Positions 1-9,778 of a stretch of 64,000 bases of DNA are shown in pieces (position 1 is the stretch's first letter; every line of letters begins with the position of its first letter). The position numbers were made by a program, and so were the translations under genes. The stretch covers positions 32,122,723-32,186,722 of the forward strand of contig NC_091560.1 of assembly GCF_042767895.1 (NCBI RefSeq). Reading direction: 5' to 3'. The stretch comes from Penaeus vannamei. Taxonomy: Eukaryota; Arthropoda; Malacostraca; Decapoda; Penaeidae. Below the pieces are notes generated by a model. The model was not told the DNA's origin. It saw only the letters and a list, made by a program, of their open reading frames with translations, and searched no databases.

Positions 1-731
1 AAAGATAATTTCGGTGATAATTAAAAAAAAGTGTGTGTGTTTGTGTGGAACAGGTCATATAAATTCGTGAACGCCTAGCTATTTCACCGAATGCAGAATT
101 GCCTATTACACTTCGCCATGGGTCTTATCACAGCCTACAAAAACTGTGTAGTGTTTATGAACCCTGTTGTGTGCGTGGTTTACGTTCACCTTGAATTCTA
201 GATAAAATTACAGTTACCATGTCCCGGGTCCCCACAACGAAAATAATCATGCCGTTATCGAGGACAACTCCTTCCGGGTGTTCTGGTCATACCGTGTGCC
301 ACGTTCCAAATTAAGGTCAGGTCATTGGCACTCGATAAATGTTTGCGGGGAAGTGGCGAGAAAACGAATTTTAATATATGCAAATAGCAGCACCTACCTC
401 TTTCCTATGTTATTTGTCTCTCTTTCTTATGCTAATTATCACTGGTTAATTAGAGGAGGGAGTACAACATTATCATAACTCTGTCTCAGTAATATTATTA
501 TAATTCTCAATACTATACTGTAGTAACAATAGTAACTCGAGTAAAGCTAAAATATGGAGTGAGAAGAGCGTTCGTGAGTGGCAAGTGAAACGAAACATTC
601 ATTGGCAAGTAGAGAAGAACCCCGTTCACAGTCTGACATTTTATAGACGATCCTGCATGGTAACATTTGCATTGAAAATTATATCTTAAGAAATAATACG
701 AGTTTGAAAATTATTTTAAAAATGTAGGATA

Positions 732-802
732 GTCTCCGTCAGGATTTGAACCCGAGTCTACTGATTAAGAAACAGTCATGCTATCCACTACACCACAGAG
801 AC
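732..802 (-). tRNA. tRNA-like gene, class A (anticodon CTT)
   Basis: Folds as a 71-nt cloverleaf: acceptor GTCTCTG/CGGAGAC (one G-U), D-arm GTGT/GCAT, anticodon stem ACTG/CAGT, T-arm TCGGG/CCTGA. Loop TTCTTAA gives anticodon CTT (Lys codon AAG); the usual loop C32 is T here. A box TGGTGTAGTGG and B box GGTTCAAATCC are intact. A T5 run follows within about 15 nt and a TATA-like sequence lies about 33 bp upstream. The body resembles tRNA-Gln rather than tRNA-Lys. Confidence 0.65.
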
Positions 803-1068
803 TTACGTGATGTAATGGTAAACCGAATTTGTATATGTGGATATAGAAACGTCTACCTATTTCATGTGTGTTTGTCTTTCTTTTCTTTCTTTCCAACGGT
901 AATTATCACTGGTAGTACAAAATTATAATTTTGTTTCTGAAATGTTATTAGATGAATTCATCATGATCCGCCTGTTTACACAACGCATTCATATTCAGTA
1001 CTATTACAATATTGTAATTATCTTTTGCGGCATTATTTCCATTTCAATTGCAAATCCTGGTCTAGGTC

Positions 1069-1093
1069 AACACGCAAGTTCACTTGGCGTGTT
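1069..1093. other. Conserved hairpin of the monomer
   Basis: Arms AACACGC and GCGTGTT are perfectly complementary around an 11-nt loop. In this copy the loop E-box CACGTG is changed (CACTTG), but the stem is intact. Confidence 0.6.
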
Positions 1094-2075
1094 TTAACAG
1101 TCTGTAAGAGTATTGTAATACGAACAAGTTTGATACACCATAAAAATACTTTGATAATGACGACTATAATTATCATAACGTGCCATTACTGTAATGGCAA
1201 TCATTATTATAACACTAATGATGATACTGTTGTTGTTTCGCTTTGTAGAAATTCTCACTCGTATATATTCGCGAACGTCTTGCTATTTCACCGAATGCAG
1301 AATTGCCTCTTACACTTCGGCATGGGTCTTATCATAGGCTACAATGAACCCTGTTGTAGGCCTATGCGTGGTTTGCTTTCACCTTGAACTCTCGATAATA
1401 TTACAATTAGAATTACGAGGACAATTCCTTCCAGGTGTATTGATATGCTGTCTGACATGTTCCAAATTAAGATTAGGTGATTAGCACTCCTTAGATGTTT
1501 GCGGATAAGTGTCCTCAACTTGTGGCGGGACATTTGAAATCTCAGGGAAACGAAATTCTATATATGCAAATAGCAGCGTCTACTTCTTACCTGTGTTGTT
1601 TGTCTGTCTTTTTTCTTTCTTATAATTATAACGGGTTCATTACATAACTTTCTGTTTCATTAATATTATCAATAGGACTTTTATGACACGTCCCAAATTA
1701 AGATTAGGTGATTAGCACTCCCTAGATGTTTGCGAGTAAGTGTCCTCAACCTGTGCGCGCCGATGCAGACATAATAAAAATCCTACAAAGTTAGGTCAGT
1801 TATAAATTGACATGTCTTAATATATATTAATTCTATAGAAGTTCGCATAGAAGAGAAGAGTGATAATTCCCAACTATACTGTAATCATAGAAGAATGCTA
1901 AATTACGAATTGAGAAGAGTATTTATATGTAGCAACAACAAAATATAACGTTCAACGGGACCGTATTCACAGCCTGATACTATTCTTTAACAATTACAAA
2001 TAGTAATAGTAGTAGTGATTATAAAAGTAATAAATGTCGGAGGTAAAAATATAGTTGAAAAAAGGTACATTAATA

Positions 2076-2141
2076 GTCCCCATCAGGATTTGAAGTTTAC
2101 TGTTTCAAAGGCAATCATGGTACCCACTACATAAGAGGAAC
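2076..2141 (-). pseudogene. Degenerate tRNA-like, class B
   Basis: Recognisable by the CTCTGAA-type anticodon loop in reverse complement (tttcaaag) and the D-arm region, but part of the T-arm and variable loop is lost. Its inverted counterpart at 59439-59509 is complete. Confidence 0.55.
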
Positions 2142-2935
2142 TAATATTTTAGAAAAAAAAAATATCCTTTAATTCATATAATTTATTGTACCTACCTCTT
2201 GTATATCTCTCTCTCTCAGTCTTTCTGTCTGTCTCTCGTCCCTTTTATGATGTCTATATATTTTAGTCTGTAAAACAAACGTGAATTGTTTCAAATTAAC
2301 TCTGGAAAAGAATACAATAAGGACGAATGTCTTTCTTTTCCGCTTCGCACTCACTGAAAATACAGTTGCCTCTTACACTTAATCATAGGTCTTATTGTAA
2401 CCTAGAAAAAAACTGTATGTATTGTTCTGTTGAATTCAGTGATTTCCCAATACGCTGGTTAATGGTGTGGGTATGATCCATTTCTGTAAATCTAACTATG
2501 AACCGGTTGCTTTCAGCTTCAACTCTAGATAAAATTAGAATGACCATGTTTCGTGTGTACACAGCGAAATTAACCATACTATCTTATCGAGGACATCTCT
2601 TTCTGGGTGCAGTGATATGGCGGCTGAGACTTTCCAAATTAAGATTAGGCGATTAGCAATCCTTTATTCTGGCCGGTATCTTCAACCTGTGACGCGCCGA
2701 TCCGGATATGATTTAAACGCTTTTAGGTTGAATTTAAATCGAGATTTTTGAATATATATTCCAATCTACTACATGAATTCCAATCTATACAAATACACAT
2801 GTTATACAGAAAGGCTAAATCCCAGTTGTAATAATAGATATTAAGTACAGGTTATGTGCGGTAACAATTGTATTTAAAACAAATCATGAAAAATTAATAA
2901 CATGAGTTTGATAATGATTTTAAAAGTATGTGTTA

Positions 2936-3000
2936 GTCTCCCTTAGGTTCTGAACCCGAGTGTATTAAGAGGAAGTCATGATATCCACCTCATAATAATT
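2936..3000 (-). pseudogene. Degenerate tRNA-like, class A
   Basis: The T-arm complement (tgaacccgag) and D-arm complement (atatccac) remain, but the anticodon arm is shortened and the 5' acceptor is lost. It matches the equally broken copy at about 58560-58623 in the inverted arm, so the decay predates the inverted duplication. Confidence 0.5.
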
Positions 3001-3374
3001 ATCGTCTTAGTAAAACAAATTTCTATGTTCAAAATATCAGCGCCTATTTCCTTTGTTGTTGATTTACCTTTTTCCTTTTTTCCCCTATGAAAATTATCAC
3101 TAGGTCATTACTGGACGGAGTACATGATTATTCTGACTTTGTGTTTCTGTAATGTTAAAATGGTAATTCTCGTGATCCGCCTGTTTTCAAAACGCTTTCC
3201 ATCCAATAATAATGTCTGGCGTTCATATTCAGTATTATTAAAAGAATATTGTATTCAACTTTTGATGCATTACTTTGATATTAATTGGAAATATTTTCTT
3301 AGCTCAACATGGCTTGTTTTCACAGCCTGAAAGGATATATTAATATGAACAAATTTGAATCATAAAAATACTAT

Positions 3375-3380
3375 AATGAC
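3375..3380 (+). other. Target-site duplication, left copy
   Basis: AATGAC (or its last five bases ATGAC) precedes the 5' LTR and recurs just after the 3' LTR at 9106-9111. The inverted paralogous monomer near 58182-58187 has this sequence once, without an insertion, which confirms it as target DNA. Five bp is the usual Ty3/Gypsy length. Confidence 0.9.
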
Positions 3381-3672
3381 TGTATAGATATTATTATTAT
3401 ATACAGTGTACCATTTGGTTTATATAACATTTTATTTGTAAGCCCTGCATCCTACTTTACGTTTATAGTTATGGTCCCTCGGACATTCCAGGCAGGCACA
3501 AAACCCCTCAGCCAATCAGAGAGCGAGACAGCTGAGGCGAGGAGACTGCAGGTTGCATTTGTTTTGTCCTGCACCTGCCCGTTGTACTTTTGATGTGTGT
3601 GGTATTTTGCACCAATAAAGGTCACTTGCAAATCTGAGTTTTCAAGAACCTACAGACAAAGGAACACAGAAG
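3381..3672 (+). repeat. 5' LTR
   Basis: Direct repeat of 8814-9105, with no difference seen. It begins TGTATAG. A TATATAA box lies at 3421-3427 and an AATAAA polyadenylation signal at 3614-3619, giving a U3-R-U5 layout compatible with its role as promoter. The end does not read CA; the last base is ambiguous by one position because an A is shared between LTR end and target duplication. Confidence 0.96.
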
Positions 3673-3673
3673 A

Positions 3674-3682
3674 TGGCGCAGT
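3674..3682 (+). other. Primer-binding site, tRNA-Ser type
   Basis: TGGCGCAGT starts 0-1 nt after the 5' LTR. It is complementary to the 3' end (ACTGCG plus CCA) of metazoan tRNA-Ser as I recall it, the primer used by several Drosophila Gypsy-group elements. Only nine bases match; the next bases (gataag) do not continue the complementarity, so this is a short PBS. The assignment is from memory of tRNA-Ser and not searched. Confidence 0.75.
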
Positions 3683-4176
3683 GATAAGTCTAAACTCTGC
3701 AAGTGAACCTAGAAGGCGCCGATTTGCTCCCCTCAGTGCCTAGCAACCGTCGTTCCCGCCTCCAAATTTGAATTTTCGTCGCGGATCTTACAGTGTCCGA
3801 CAGTGTTATAGTGCAGTGATAAGTGATAGTGTAGTGTTAGTGCATATTGTGTTGGGAAGGTTTGCGGGAGTCTCAGCATCACCCCTAGTGCAACACCATT
3901 TTTTCTCGCCAACTCGGAGAGCGCACGAACCGCGTCCATCCCCTCCGAGTTCCGATCGGTGACTGACTGGACTTCTCGCCTCAACCGCCATCACCGAGCG
4001 CGGCCGTTCCAGCAACGCGCAAAACCTCCCCCGCCACACATGCACTTACCACGAACTGTAGAAGAATTCGTTCATTTTTTTTCGATATTCACGCCCAAGA
4101 ACGAATCGTTGCACTATTTCAGGAACTAAAATTGCACTGTTTGTAAGATCAGCTCGTCAAAGACACCAAACTCGAT
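3683..4176 (+). other. Retrotransposon 5' leader
   Basis: About 490 bp of untranslated leader lies between the primer-binding site and the Gag-Pol start. No long ORF on the plus strand makes sense as a separate protein here. It presumably contains the packaging signal (inference); no specific motif is recognised. Confidence 0.7.
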
Positions 4177-7100
4177 ATGGCTACGCCTCAGGAAGACCAT
4201 TTTCAGGCCGGAAATGATGACTTGGGTGATGGTAGTGATGACAGCGGCGAGCCAAACGTCCTTGAGAGAGGCGAGGCCGATGTACCACCATCCCTCCCAC
4301 CCCCTCTCACCCCTCACCCTTCCAGCCCCTCGCAGCACAGTCCAGGTAACCAAGAGCTGCAGTATTTGATCCACTACCTCCAAGTTACCCGCATTTCTGA
4401 CGAGGAAAGACGACGACAAGACGAAGAAGCACGACGAACAGAGCTACAAGAATACCGTCTTCAAATGGAGCAACAGCGACAGCTAAACGACGAACGTTTC
4501 ATGCAGCTACTCAGCATGATAGCTCCCAAGCCCCTCCAGGTACAGCAAACCAGCCCAGAACAGCAAGCACCAGCTGCTCACCAGCTTTCGCCTGTTCCAC
4601 CTGTTGCCACCACGTCAGGATCTCCACATGCTCCCATTACTGCTCCAGTCATGGGTAAACCTATGATACCCAGCCCTCCTCAGCTACAGTCCGACGTCAC
4701 CTACCAACTGTTCCGTCAGTGGCGTCGCAAGTTCGAGGACTATTCTGTGCTAATGGGCCTCCACAGTCTACCCCCAGCCACACAACACATATACCTCCGC
4801 ACATGTGTTTCGCTGGAAGTTCAACGGCTGCTGCATTACACTCTGGCAATACCTCCTGACTCATCCATGCCAGTAGTCCAAGTCCTCGACGCTTTACAGC
4901 AGTATTTCCGCAACTCGCAGAACGAAGCCCTACGACGCCGGGAACTCCTTTCCTGCAAGCAGACGCCTGGTGAGCCCTTCTCTGCCTTCTACGCCCGCAT
5001 GAAGGACTTAGCTGACGAAGTTGAACTCTGCACAGGGGACCGCACTACCTGTGCTGCAACACAGCTTAAGATGATTCTTTTGCTGGGCGTGCGTGAAGAG
5101 GAACTCGTGCAGCGCCTTGTCTCCCTTGACAGCCAGGCATCTTTAGATGACTTTGTCACCTGCTGCAGAACCTTTGAGTCCTCCAGGGCCACTGCATCTG
5201 CTATCGTTGCTGCCCCCAGCCAACTCAACATCCTCTCTTCATACAAGAGGAACCAACGCCGCCAGACGATGACAGCTACGACCAAGCACACGCCTCAACG
5301 CTGTCAGTCTCCACCGTTGACCAAGGACTTGCCCGCCTCCTGTAGGTCTTGTACCCGTCAACATGCCGTGGGACATTGCCCAGCAAAAGATAGTACCTGC
5401 CCAAATTGTGGGTACAAGGGTCATTGGCACCATACGCCCCGGTGCCCAGCAAAGGACTCTGAATGTACCACTTGCCACAAACAGGGTCACTTCGCCAAGT
5501 GCTGCAAGTCCACCAGGAAGACCTCTACCAACCAAACTCGTAGAGCACGTAGAGTGTCCACCGGCAGGACCCCTAAGCCAGTTAATGTCGTCCTGTCCTA
5601 TGGCTCAAAGTCCTCCCAACTGCTGATGCTACCTGACACTGGGGCTGATATCACGGTGATTGGCCCGAAGCACCTGGACTCCTTGGGAATCCCCAGATGC
5701 AATCTTTCACCCCCGCCTGCGACTGACGTCCTCACAGCAGCAGATGGGTCATCCATGACTCCAGCTTTGGGTTGTTTCGAGACCACCCTCCAGCTCGGTC
5801 AAGCGTCCTGCAAGGCCATTGTTCACGTTCACGAGGACATCCTTACACCTCTGCTCTCGTATGGCCACTGCGTGGACTTGGCCATCGTCTCTCTAGATTT
5901 CCCAAAGCCCATCCTCTCTGTGACCCACGTCAACAGATGTGCACAGCAGATGCCTGCCTCGGCAATGTCGTCCCCCACTACTGCTCGGACCTACTTCCTA
6001 CAACACTTCAGCGACGTCCTTGTGTCTAAGACTGACCTCCAGACTACGCCACTGAAGATGTCTGGCCCACCAATGAGGATCCACCTTCAGCCAGGTGCGA
6101 CACCCTTTGCCATACACACGCCTAGACCTATACCTTTCGCCTACCGGGACCAGGTCAAGGAGGAACTTGATTCCCTGGTGCAGCAAGGGATCATTTCGCC
6201 CGTCGGTGACAAGCCCTCCGAGTGGTGCCATCCGATGGTCCTGGTACCTAAGCCTGGCAATGGTGTACGCATCACAGTGGACCTCACACGCCTTAACTCC
6301 CAAGTGTCCAGGCCTACACACCCATCGCCCACACCCGCTGACGCTATCCGCACCATCACTCCATCTGCCAAGTTCTTTACTAAGGCAGATGCATTACATG
6401 GATATTGGCAAATGGACCTTGCGGAGGAAGACCGTCACCTCACAACATTCATAACACCTCATGGGCGCTACTACCACTGCAGAGGACCTATGGGATTTGC
6501 CGCTACTGGGGATGCCTACTGTCTTCGCGGAGACCTGGCTCTGCAAGGCATCACCAACTGCGTAAAGGTAGTGGATGATATCCTCCTCTTCGACAGTGAC
6601 TTACCGACTCACCTCCGACGAGTTTTCCAGATGCTATCCAGGTGTCGCGCCCACAGCATAACCTTGAACAAGGACAAGTTCATGGTAGCCGCCACCAATG
6701 TCAGTTTTTGTGGATATAATATCTCTCCAGAGGGCATCGCTGCAGACCCTGAAAAGGTTGCAGCCATACGAGACTACCCTACACCCTCCAATATTACGGA
6801 CCTCCGGTCGTTCATGGGTCTTGTGAATCAGCTAGCCGACTTCTCACCAGAGATTGCGGCCACTGCCCAGCCTCTCCGCCCTCTGATGTCACCAAAACGG
6901 TCCTTCACTTGGACCCCAGACCATGACCAGGCATTTGGAAAGGTCAAGGCTGCCCTCCTATCGCCCCCAGTCTTGGCTCCTTTCAACCCGAAACTGCCAG
7001 TGACTCTTCAAACTGATGCCTCTCGCCTCTATGGTCTGGGATACGCCTTATTTCAGGAACATGGCCACGGCCAGCTCCGGCTCGTCCAGTGTGGCTCACG

Positions 7101-8820
7101 GTTTCTAACCGACGCTGAGTCACGCTACGCCACAATCGAGCTGGAGATGCTGGCTGCTTCATGGGCCATGGGAAAGTGCCGCCTGTACCTTGCCGGCCTC
7201 CAGCACTTTACCCTTCATACCGACCACAGGCCATTGATCCCAATCCTGAACCACTACACGTTGGATGCCATAGAAAACCCCCGACTCCAGCGTTTGAGAG
7301 TGAAGATGGCTCCGTATGTCTTCACCGCTGTGTGGCGCGCCGGCAAGACCTTGTGCGTCCCTGACGCCCTCTCTCGGGCACCTGTCAGCCACCCCACATT
7401 CGATGACGAAGAAGAGTGTACCATGACAGCTGCACACGTCCGGTCCCTTGTTTCTACGAATGCTACCTCAACAGACGGCCAGGCCACAGCTCCTATCCTC
7501 GACGACGACAGGACTCTACAGGAGCTTCGCGCCGTCGCATCACAGGACCAAGATTACCGCCGCCTCCTGGAGTACGTCACCACAGGATTTCCCTCCAACC
7601 GCTACAGCCTACATGCTTCCATCCTCCCGTACTGGAAATTACGGGACAGCCTGTACGCAGATGGAGAGCTTGTGCTACATGGTCCCCGCATCGTTGTTCC
7701 AGCTACACTCCGCCGTCGCACCTTGACCCACCTCCACGATAGTCACAGAGGAGTCGAAGCCACCCGTCGTCGCGCCAGGCAGACTGTTTATTGGCCTGGC
7801 ATCGACTCTGACATAAAGAGTACAGTCGAAGCGTGTGACTCCTGCCAACGTCTCCAGCCCAGCCAACAGCAGGAACCCTACCTATGCGATGACCAGCCAT
7901 CACGCCCCTTTGAGTCTGTGTCTGCTGACTTTTTTCAAGTAGCTGGGAAGTCTTTTCTGGTCATTGCAGACAGACTCTCAGGGTGGCCCATGGTTACTCC
8001 CTGTGGTCAAGACACAACCGCAACTAAGGTCATGCGCATGTTTTGCCGGTACTTCCGAGAAGTCGGTGTACCTGTCCGCCTCAGGACCGATGGAGGGCCC
8101 CCATTCACCAGTGAGGAATTCAGGAGGTTTACTGAACGCTGGGGTGTCCACCACCTTGTGACGTCCCCACACTATCCACAGTCTAATGGCCACGCCGAAG
8201 CTGCGGTCAAGTCCGTGAAGTACTTGATCCTCAAGACGGCGCCTGACGGCAACATCGACTGTGAGGCGTTCGACCGGGGCCTGCTAGAGCTCCGGAACAC
8301 CCCAACCCCTGCTGGCCGCTCTCCTGCCCAGATTTTGTATGGCCATCCTCTTCGGACTTGTGTCCCTGCCCACCCCCAGTCCTTCTCAGCAGAGTGGCAG
8401 ACCAAGTTTGACGACTGGGACCGCCGCGCCGCTGCCCAAGCCGACCAAGTGACTAGCCCAAATGATAGCCATGCCCGTCCTCTTCCAAGGCTATCTGTAG
8501 GCCAGCGTGTCTGCATTCAGGATCACAAATCCCTCCGATGGGATAAAGTCGGTGTAGTCATGGGCTGTGGTAGGTCCCGACAGTATGAAGTGCGACTACC
8601 CAGTGGACGCGTATGGTGGCGTAACCGCAGACATCTCCACCCAGTGCCAGTGCCCAAGTGTGAACCCTCATTCTTGTCCCCTGTGTCCCCTTGCCAAGAC
8701 CAGGAAACAGGGTCGTTACATGTTCCTCCCGTTACCCCACGTCGCTCACCCAGACTCGTAGCAAAGAGTCCCGTATCCGCTCGAGATACCGCTACGAGCG
8801 TAAAGGGAGGGGGTGTATAG
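4177..8820 (+). CDS. gag-pol: Gag-Pol polyprotein of the Ty3/Gypsy element
   Basis: A single uninterrupted 1547-residue ORF encodes the whole replication machinery. In order: an acidic, proline-rich N-terminus and a charged Glu/Arg/Gln-rich probable coiled coil (about 60-115); a capsid-like region (about 165-345); zinc knuckles at about 408-423 (CX2CX4HX6C) and 430-443 (CX2CX4HX4C); an aspartic protease with DTGAD (Asp487); reverse transcriptase with catalytic Asp738 and Asp800/801 in VVDD rather than the usual YxDD; RNase H (Asp947, Glu988/990, Asp1016); integrase with an HHCC finger (His1185 or 1187/His1190, Cys1220/Cys1223) and D,D35E residues Asp1251, Asp1305, Glu1341; and a C-terminal GPY/F-like module (about 1435-1490). 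There is no chromodomain and no gag/pol frameshift. ATG 4177 is the first in-frame start and precedes all domains. The stop TAG lies inside the 3' LTR. All catalytic residues looked for are present, so the product is probably functional. Clade within Ty3/Gypsy is not certain. Confidence 0.97.
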   Translation: MATPQEDHFQAGNDDLGDGSDDSGEPNVLERGEADVPPSLPPPLTPHPSSPSQHSPGNQELQYLIHYLQVTRISDEERRRQDEEARRTELQEYRLQMEQQRQLNDERFMQLLSMIAPKPLQVQQTSPEQQAPAAHQLSPVPPVATTSGSPHAPITAPVMGKPMIPSPPQLQSDVTYQLFRQWRRKFEDYSVLMGLHSLPPATQHIYLRTCVSLEVQRLLHYTLAIPPDSSMPVVQVLDALQQYFRNSQNEALRRRELLSCKQTPGEPFSAFYARMKDLADEVELCTGDRTTCAATQLKMILLLGVREEELVQRLVSLDSQASLDDFVTCCRTFESSRATASAIVAAPSQLNILSSYKRNQRRQTMTATTKHTPQRCQSPPLTKDLPASCRSCTRQHAVGHCPAKDSTCPNCGYKGHWHHTPRCPAKDSECTTCHKQGHFAKCCKSTRKTSTNQTRRARRVSTGRTPKPVNVVLSYGSKSSQLLMLPDTGADITVIGPKHLDSLGIPRCNLSPPPATDVLTAADGSSMTPALGCFETTLQLGQASCKAIVHVHEDILTPLLSYGHCVDLAIVSLDFPKPILSVTHVNRCAQQMPASAMSSPTTARTYFLQHFSDVLVSKTDLQTTPLKMSGPPMRIHLQPGATPFAIHTPRPIPFAYRDQVKEELDSLVQQGIISPVGDKPSEWCHPMVLVPKPGNGVRITVDLTRLNSQVSRPTHPSPTPADAIRTITPSAKFFTKADALHGYWQMDLAEEDRHLTTFITPHGRYYHCRGPMGFAATGDAYCLRGDLALQGITNCVKVVDDILLFDSDLPTHLRRVFQMLSRCRAHSITLNKDKFMVAATNVSFCGYNISPEGIAADPEKVAAIRDYPTPSNITDLRSFMGLVNQLADFSPEIAATAQPLRPLMSPKRSFTWTPDHDQAFGKVKAALLSPPVLAPFNPKLPVTLQTDASRLYGLGYALFQEHGHGQLRLVQCGSRFLTDAESRYATIELEMLAASWAMGKCRLYLAGLQHFTLHTDHRPLIPILNHYTLDAIENPRLQRLRVKMAPYVFTAVWRAGKTLCVPDALSRAPVSHPTFDDEEECTMTAAHVRSLVSTNATSTDGQATAPILDDDRTLQELRAVASQDQDYRRLLEYVTTGFPSNRYSLHASILPYWKLRDSLYADGELVLHGPRIVVPATLRRRTLTHLHDSHRGVEATRRRARQTVYWPGIDSDIKSTVEACDSCQRLQPSQQQEPYLCDDQPSRPFESVSADFFQVAGKSFLVIADRLSGWPMVTPCGQDTTATKVMRMFCRYFREVGVPVRLRTDGGPPFTSEEFRRFTERWGVHHLVTSPHYPQSNGHAEAAVKSVKYLILKTAPDGNIDCEAFDRGLLELRNTPTPAGRSPAQILYGHPLRTCVPAHPQSFSAEWQTKFDDWDRRAAAQADQVTSPNDSHARPLPRLSVGQRVCIQDHKSLRWDKVGVVMGCGRSRQYEVRLPSGRVWWRNRRHLHPVPVPKCEPSFLSPVSPCQDQETGSLHVPPVTPRRSPRLVAKSPVSARDTATSVKGGGV
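8802..8813 (+). other. Polypurine tract
   Basis: AAAGGGAGGGGG immediately abuts the 3' LTR, the expected primer site for plus-strand DNA synthesis. It is also translated as the last codons of Gag-Pol. Confidence 0.92.
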
Positions 8821-9105
8821 ATATTATTATTATATACAGTGTACCATTTGGTTTATATAACATTTTATTTGTAAGCCCTGCATCCTACTTTACGTTTATA
8901 GTTATGGTCCCTCGGACATTCCAGGCAGGCACAAAACCCCTCAGCCAATCAGAGAGCGAGACAGCTGAGGCGAGGAGACTGCAGGTTGCATTTGTTTTGT
9001 CCTGCACCTGCCCGTTGTACTTTTGATGTGTGTGGTATTTTGCACCAATAAAGGTCACTTGCAAATCTGAGTTTTCAAGAACCTACAGACAAAGGAACAC
9101 AGAAG
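8814..9105 (+). repeat. 3' LTR
   Basis: Copy of 3381-3672 with no difference seen. TATATAA at 8854-8860 and AATAAA at 9047-9052. It contains the last codons and stop of the Gag-Pol ORF. Confidence 0.96.
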
Positions 9106-9111
9106 AATGAC
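9106..9111 (+). other. Target-site duplication, right copy
   Basis: AATGAC directly follows the 3' LTR and matches the left flank. Host monomer sequence (cgaacatgtc...) resumes after it in register with the sequence left of 3375. Confidence 0.9.
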
Positions 9112-9750
9112 GAACATGTCTTTTATTGTCTTTCACTTTCTCTCCCCCTTAATCACGAAATGACTGTCTAATAAATGTTTTATATGAAGTAATTATCATA
9201 ACTTGCCAGTGTAATGATAAACCTTATTATGATTACAATAATGATGATACTGCTGTTGGTTCGCTGTGTAAAAATTCTCACTCCTATATATTCGCGAACG
9301 CCTTGCTGCTAACGGAACGTAGAATTGCCTTTTAGTTACAAAACCCTGTTCTGTGTGTCATTGAGGGCAACTCCGTCCGGGTGCAATGATATGCCGTTTA
9401 ATGCGTTCCGAATTAAGCTTAGGTGTTTGCAGGTAAGTGTCTTCAAGCTGTGGCGCGCCGGTGCAAAGATGATATTATTCCGACACATTTAGGTTCATTA
9501 TCAGTTGATATGTCTTAACATGTATTCCCATTATTCATTCTATAGAAACTCACCTCTAAGACAAAAGTGATAATTCCCAACCCAAGTCAAGTTACTAGAT
9601 GAAAGATGAAAGATGAATTAGAACATTTTTCTCTATCATTCGTTACGTATATTAATAACAATCGTGATTATAAAAGCAATAAAATGTAGGTAGTAAAAAA
9701 AAAAGAAAAAAAAAGGGAGGGGGTCAAAATTATAAAGAAAAGAAAGAAAT

Positions 9751-9778
9751 AGTCATGCTATCTTCTACACCACAGAGC
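9751..9778 (-). pseudogene. 5' half of a tRNA-like gene
   Basis: Only the acceptor 5' strand and D-arm survive, ending in the anticodon stem; the rest is replaced by A- and AG-rich sequence. The same truncation is present in inverted orientation at 57533-57561. Confidence 0.55.

Larger units (their letters stand above)
1..3380 (-). repeat. Left-arm tRNA macrosatellite monomers
   Basis: Three minus-oriented monomers, carrying tRNA-like sequences at 732, 2076 and 2936. Each has the family landmarks: the GATTAGGTGATTAGC motif (for example 1473-1487), GGCGCGCC-like sequence, TGTGTACACA palindromes and a hairpin with CACGTG or a variant. The arm is repeated in inverted order at about 58,200-62,000. 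No protein-coding gene is seen. Confidence 0.85.
3381..9105 (+). mobile_element. Complete Ty3/Gypsy LTR retrotransposon
   Basis: The element has two 292-bp LTRs that read identically base for base, a tRNA-Ser-type primer-binding site directly after the 5' LTR, one intact Gag-Pol ORF and a purine tract directly before the 3' LTR. Flanks carry a duplicated target, ATGAC (or AATGAC; one base is ambiguous). Domain order PR-RT-RNaseH-IN is that of Metaviridae (Ty3/Gypsy). There is no envelope ORF. It interrupts a tRNA-bearing satellite monomer, and the uninterrupted version of the same site is visible near 58182. Identical LTRs and an open ORF mean a very recent insertion, possibly still mobile. 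The body is visibly GC-richer than the surrounding DNA. Confidence 0.97.

Noticed and set aside
1490..1520. GGTAAGTG-like 5' splice sites and TTTTATTTTCAG 3' sites, suggesting a spliced-leader or intron system
   Set aside because: The two motifs are on opposite strands of the same monomer, vary between classes, and no Sm site or snRNA fold accompanies them.
3733..4419. Antisense and alternate-frame ORFs over the retrotransposon leader and Gag-Pol
   Set aside because: Shadows of the GC-rich coding strand with no domain content.
8821..9105. Envelope gene downstream of pol
   Set aside because: The 3' LTR begins within seven bases of the Gag-Pol stop, leaving no room.
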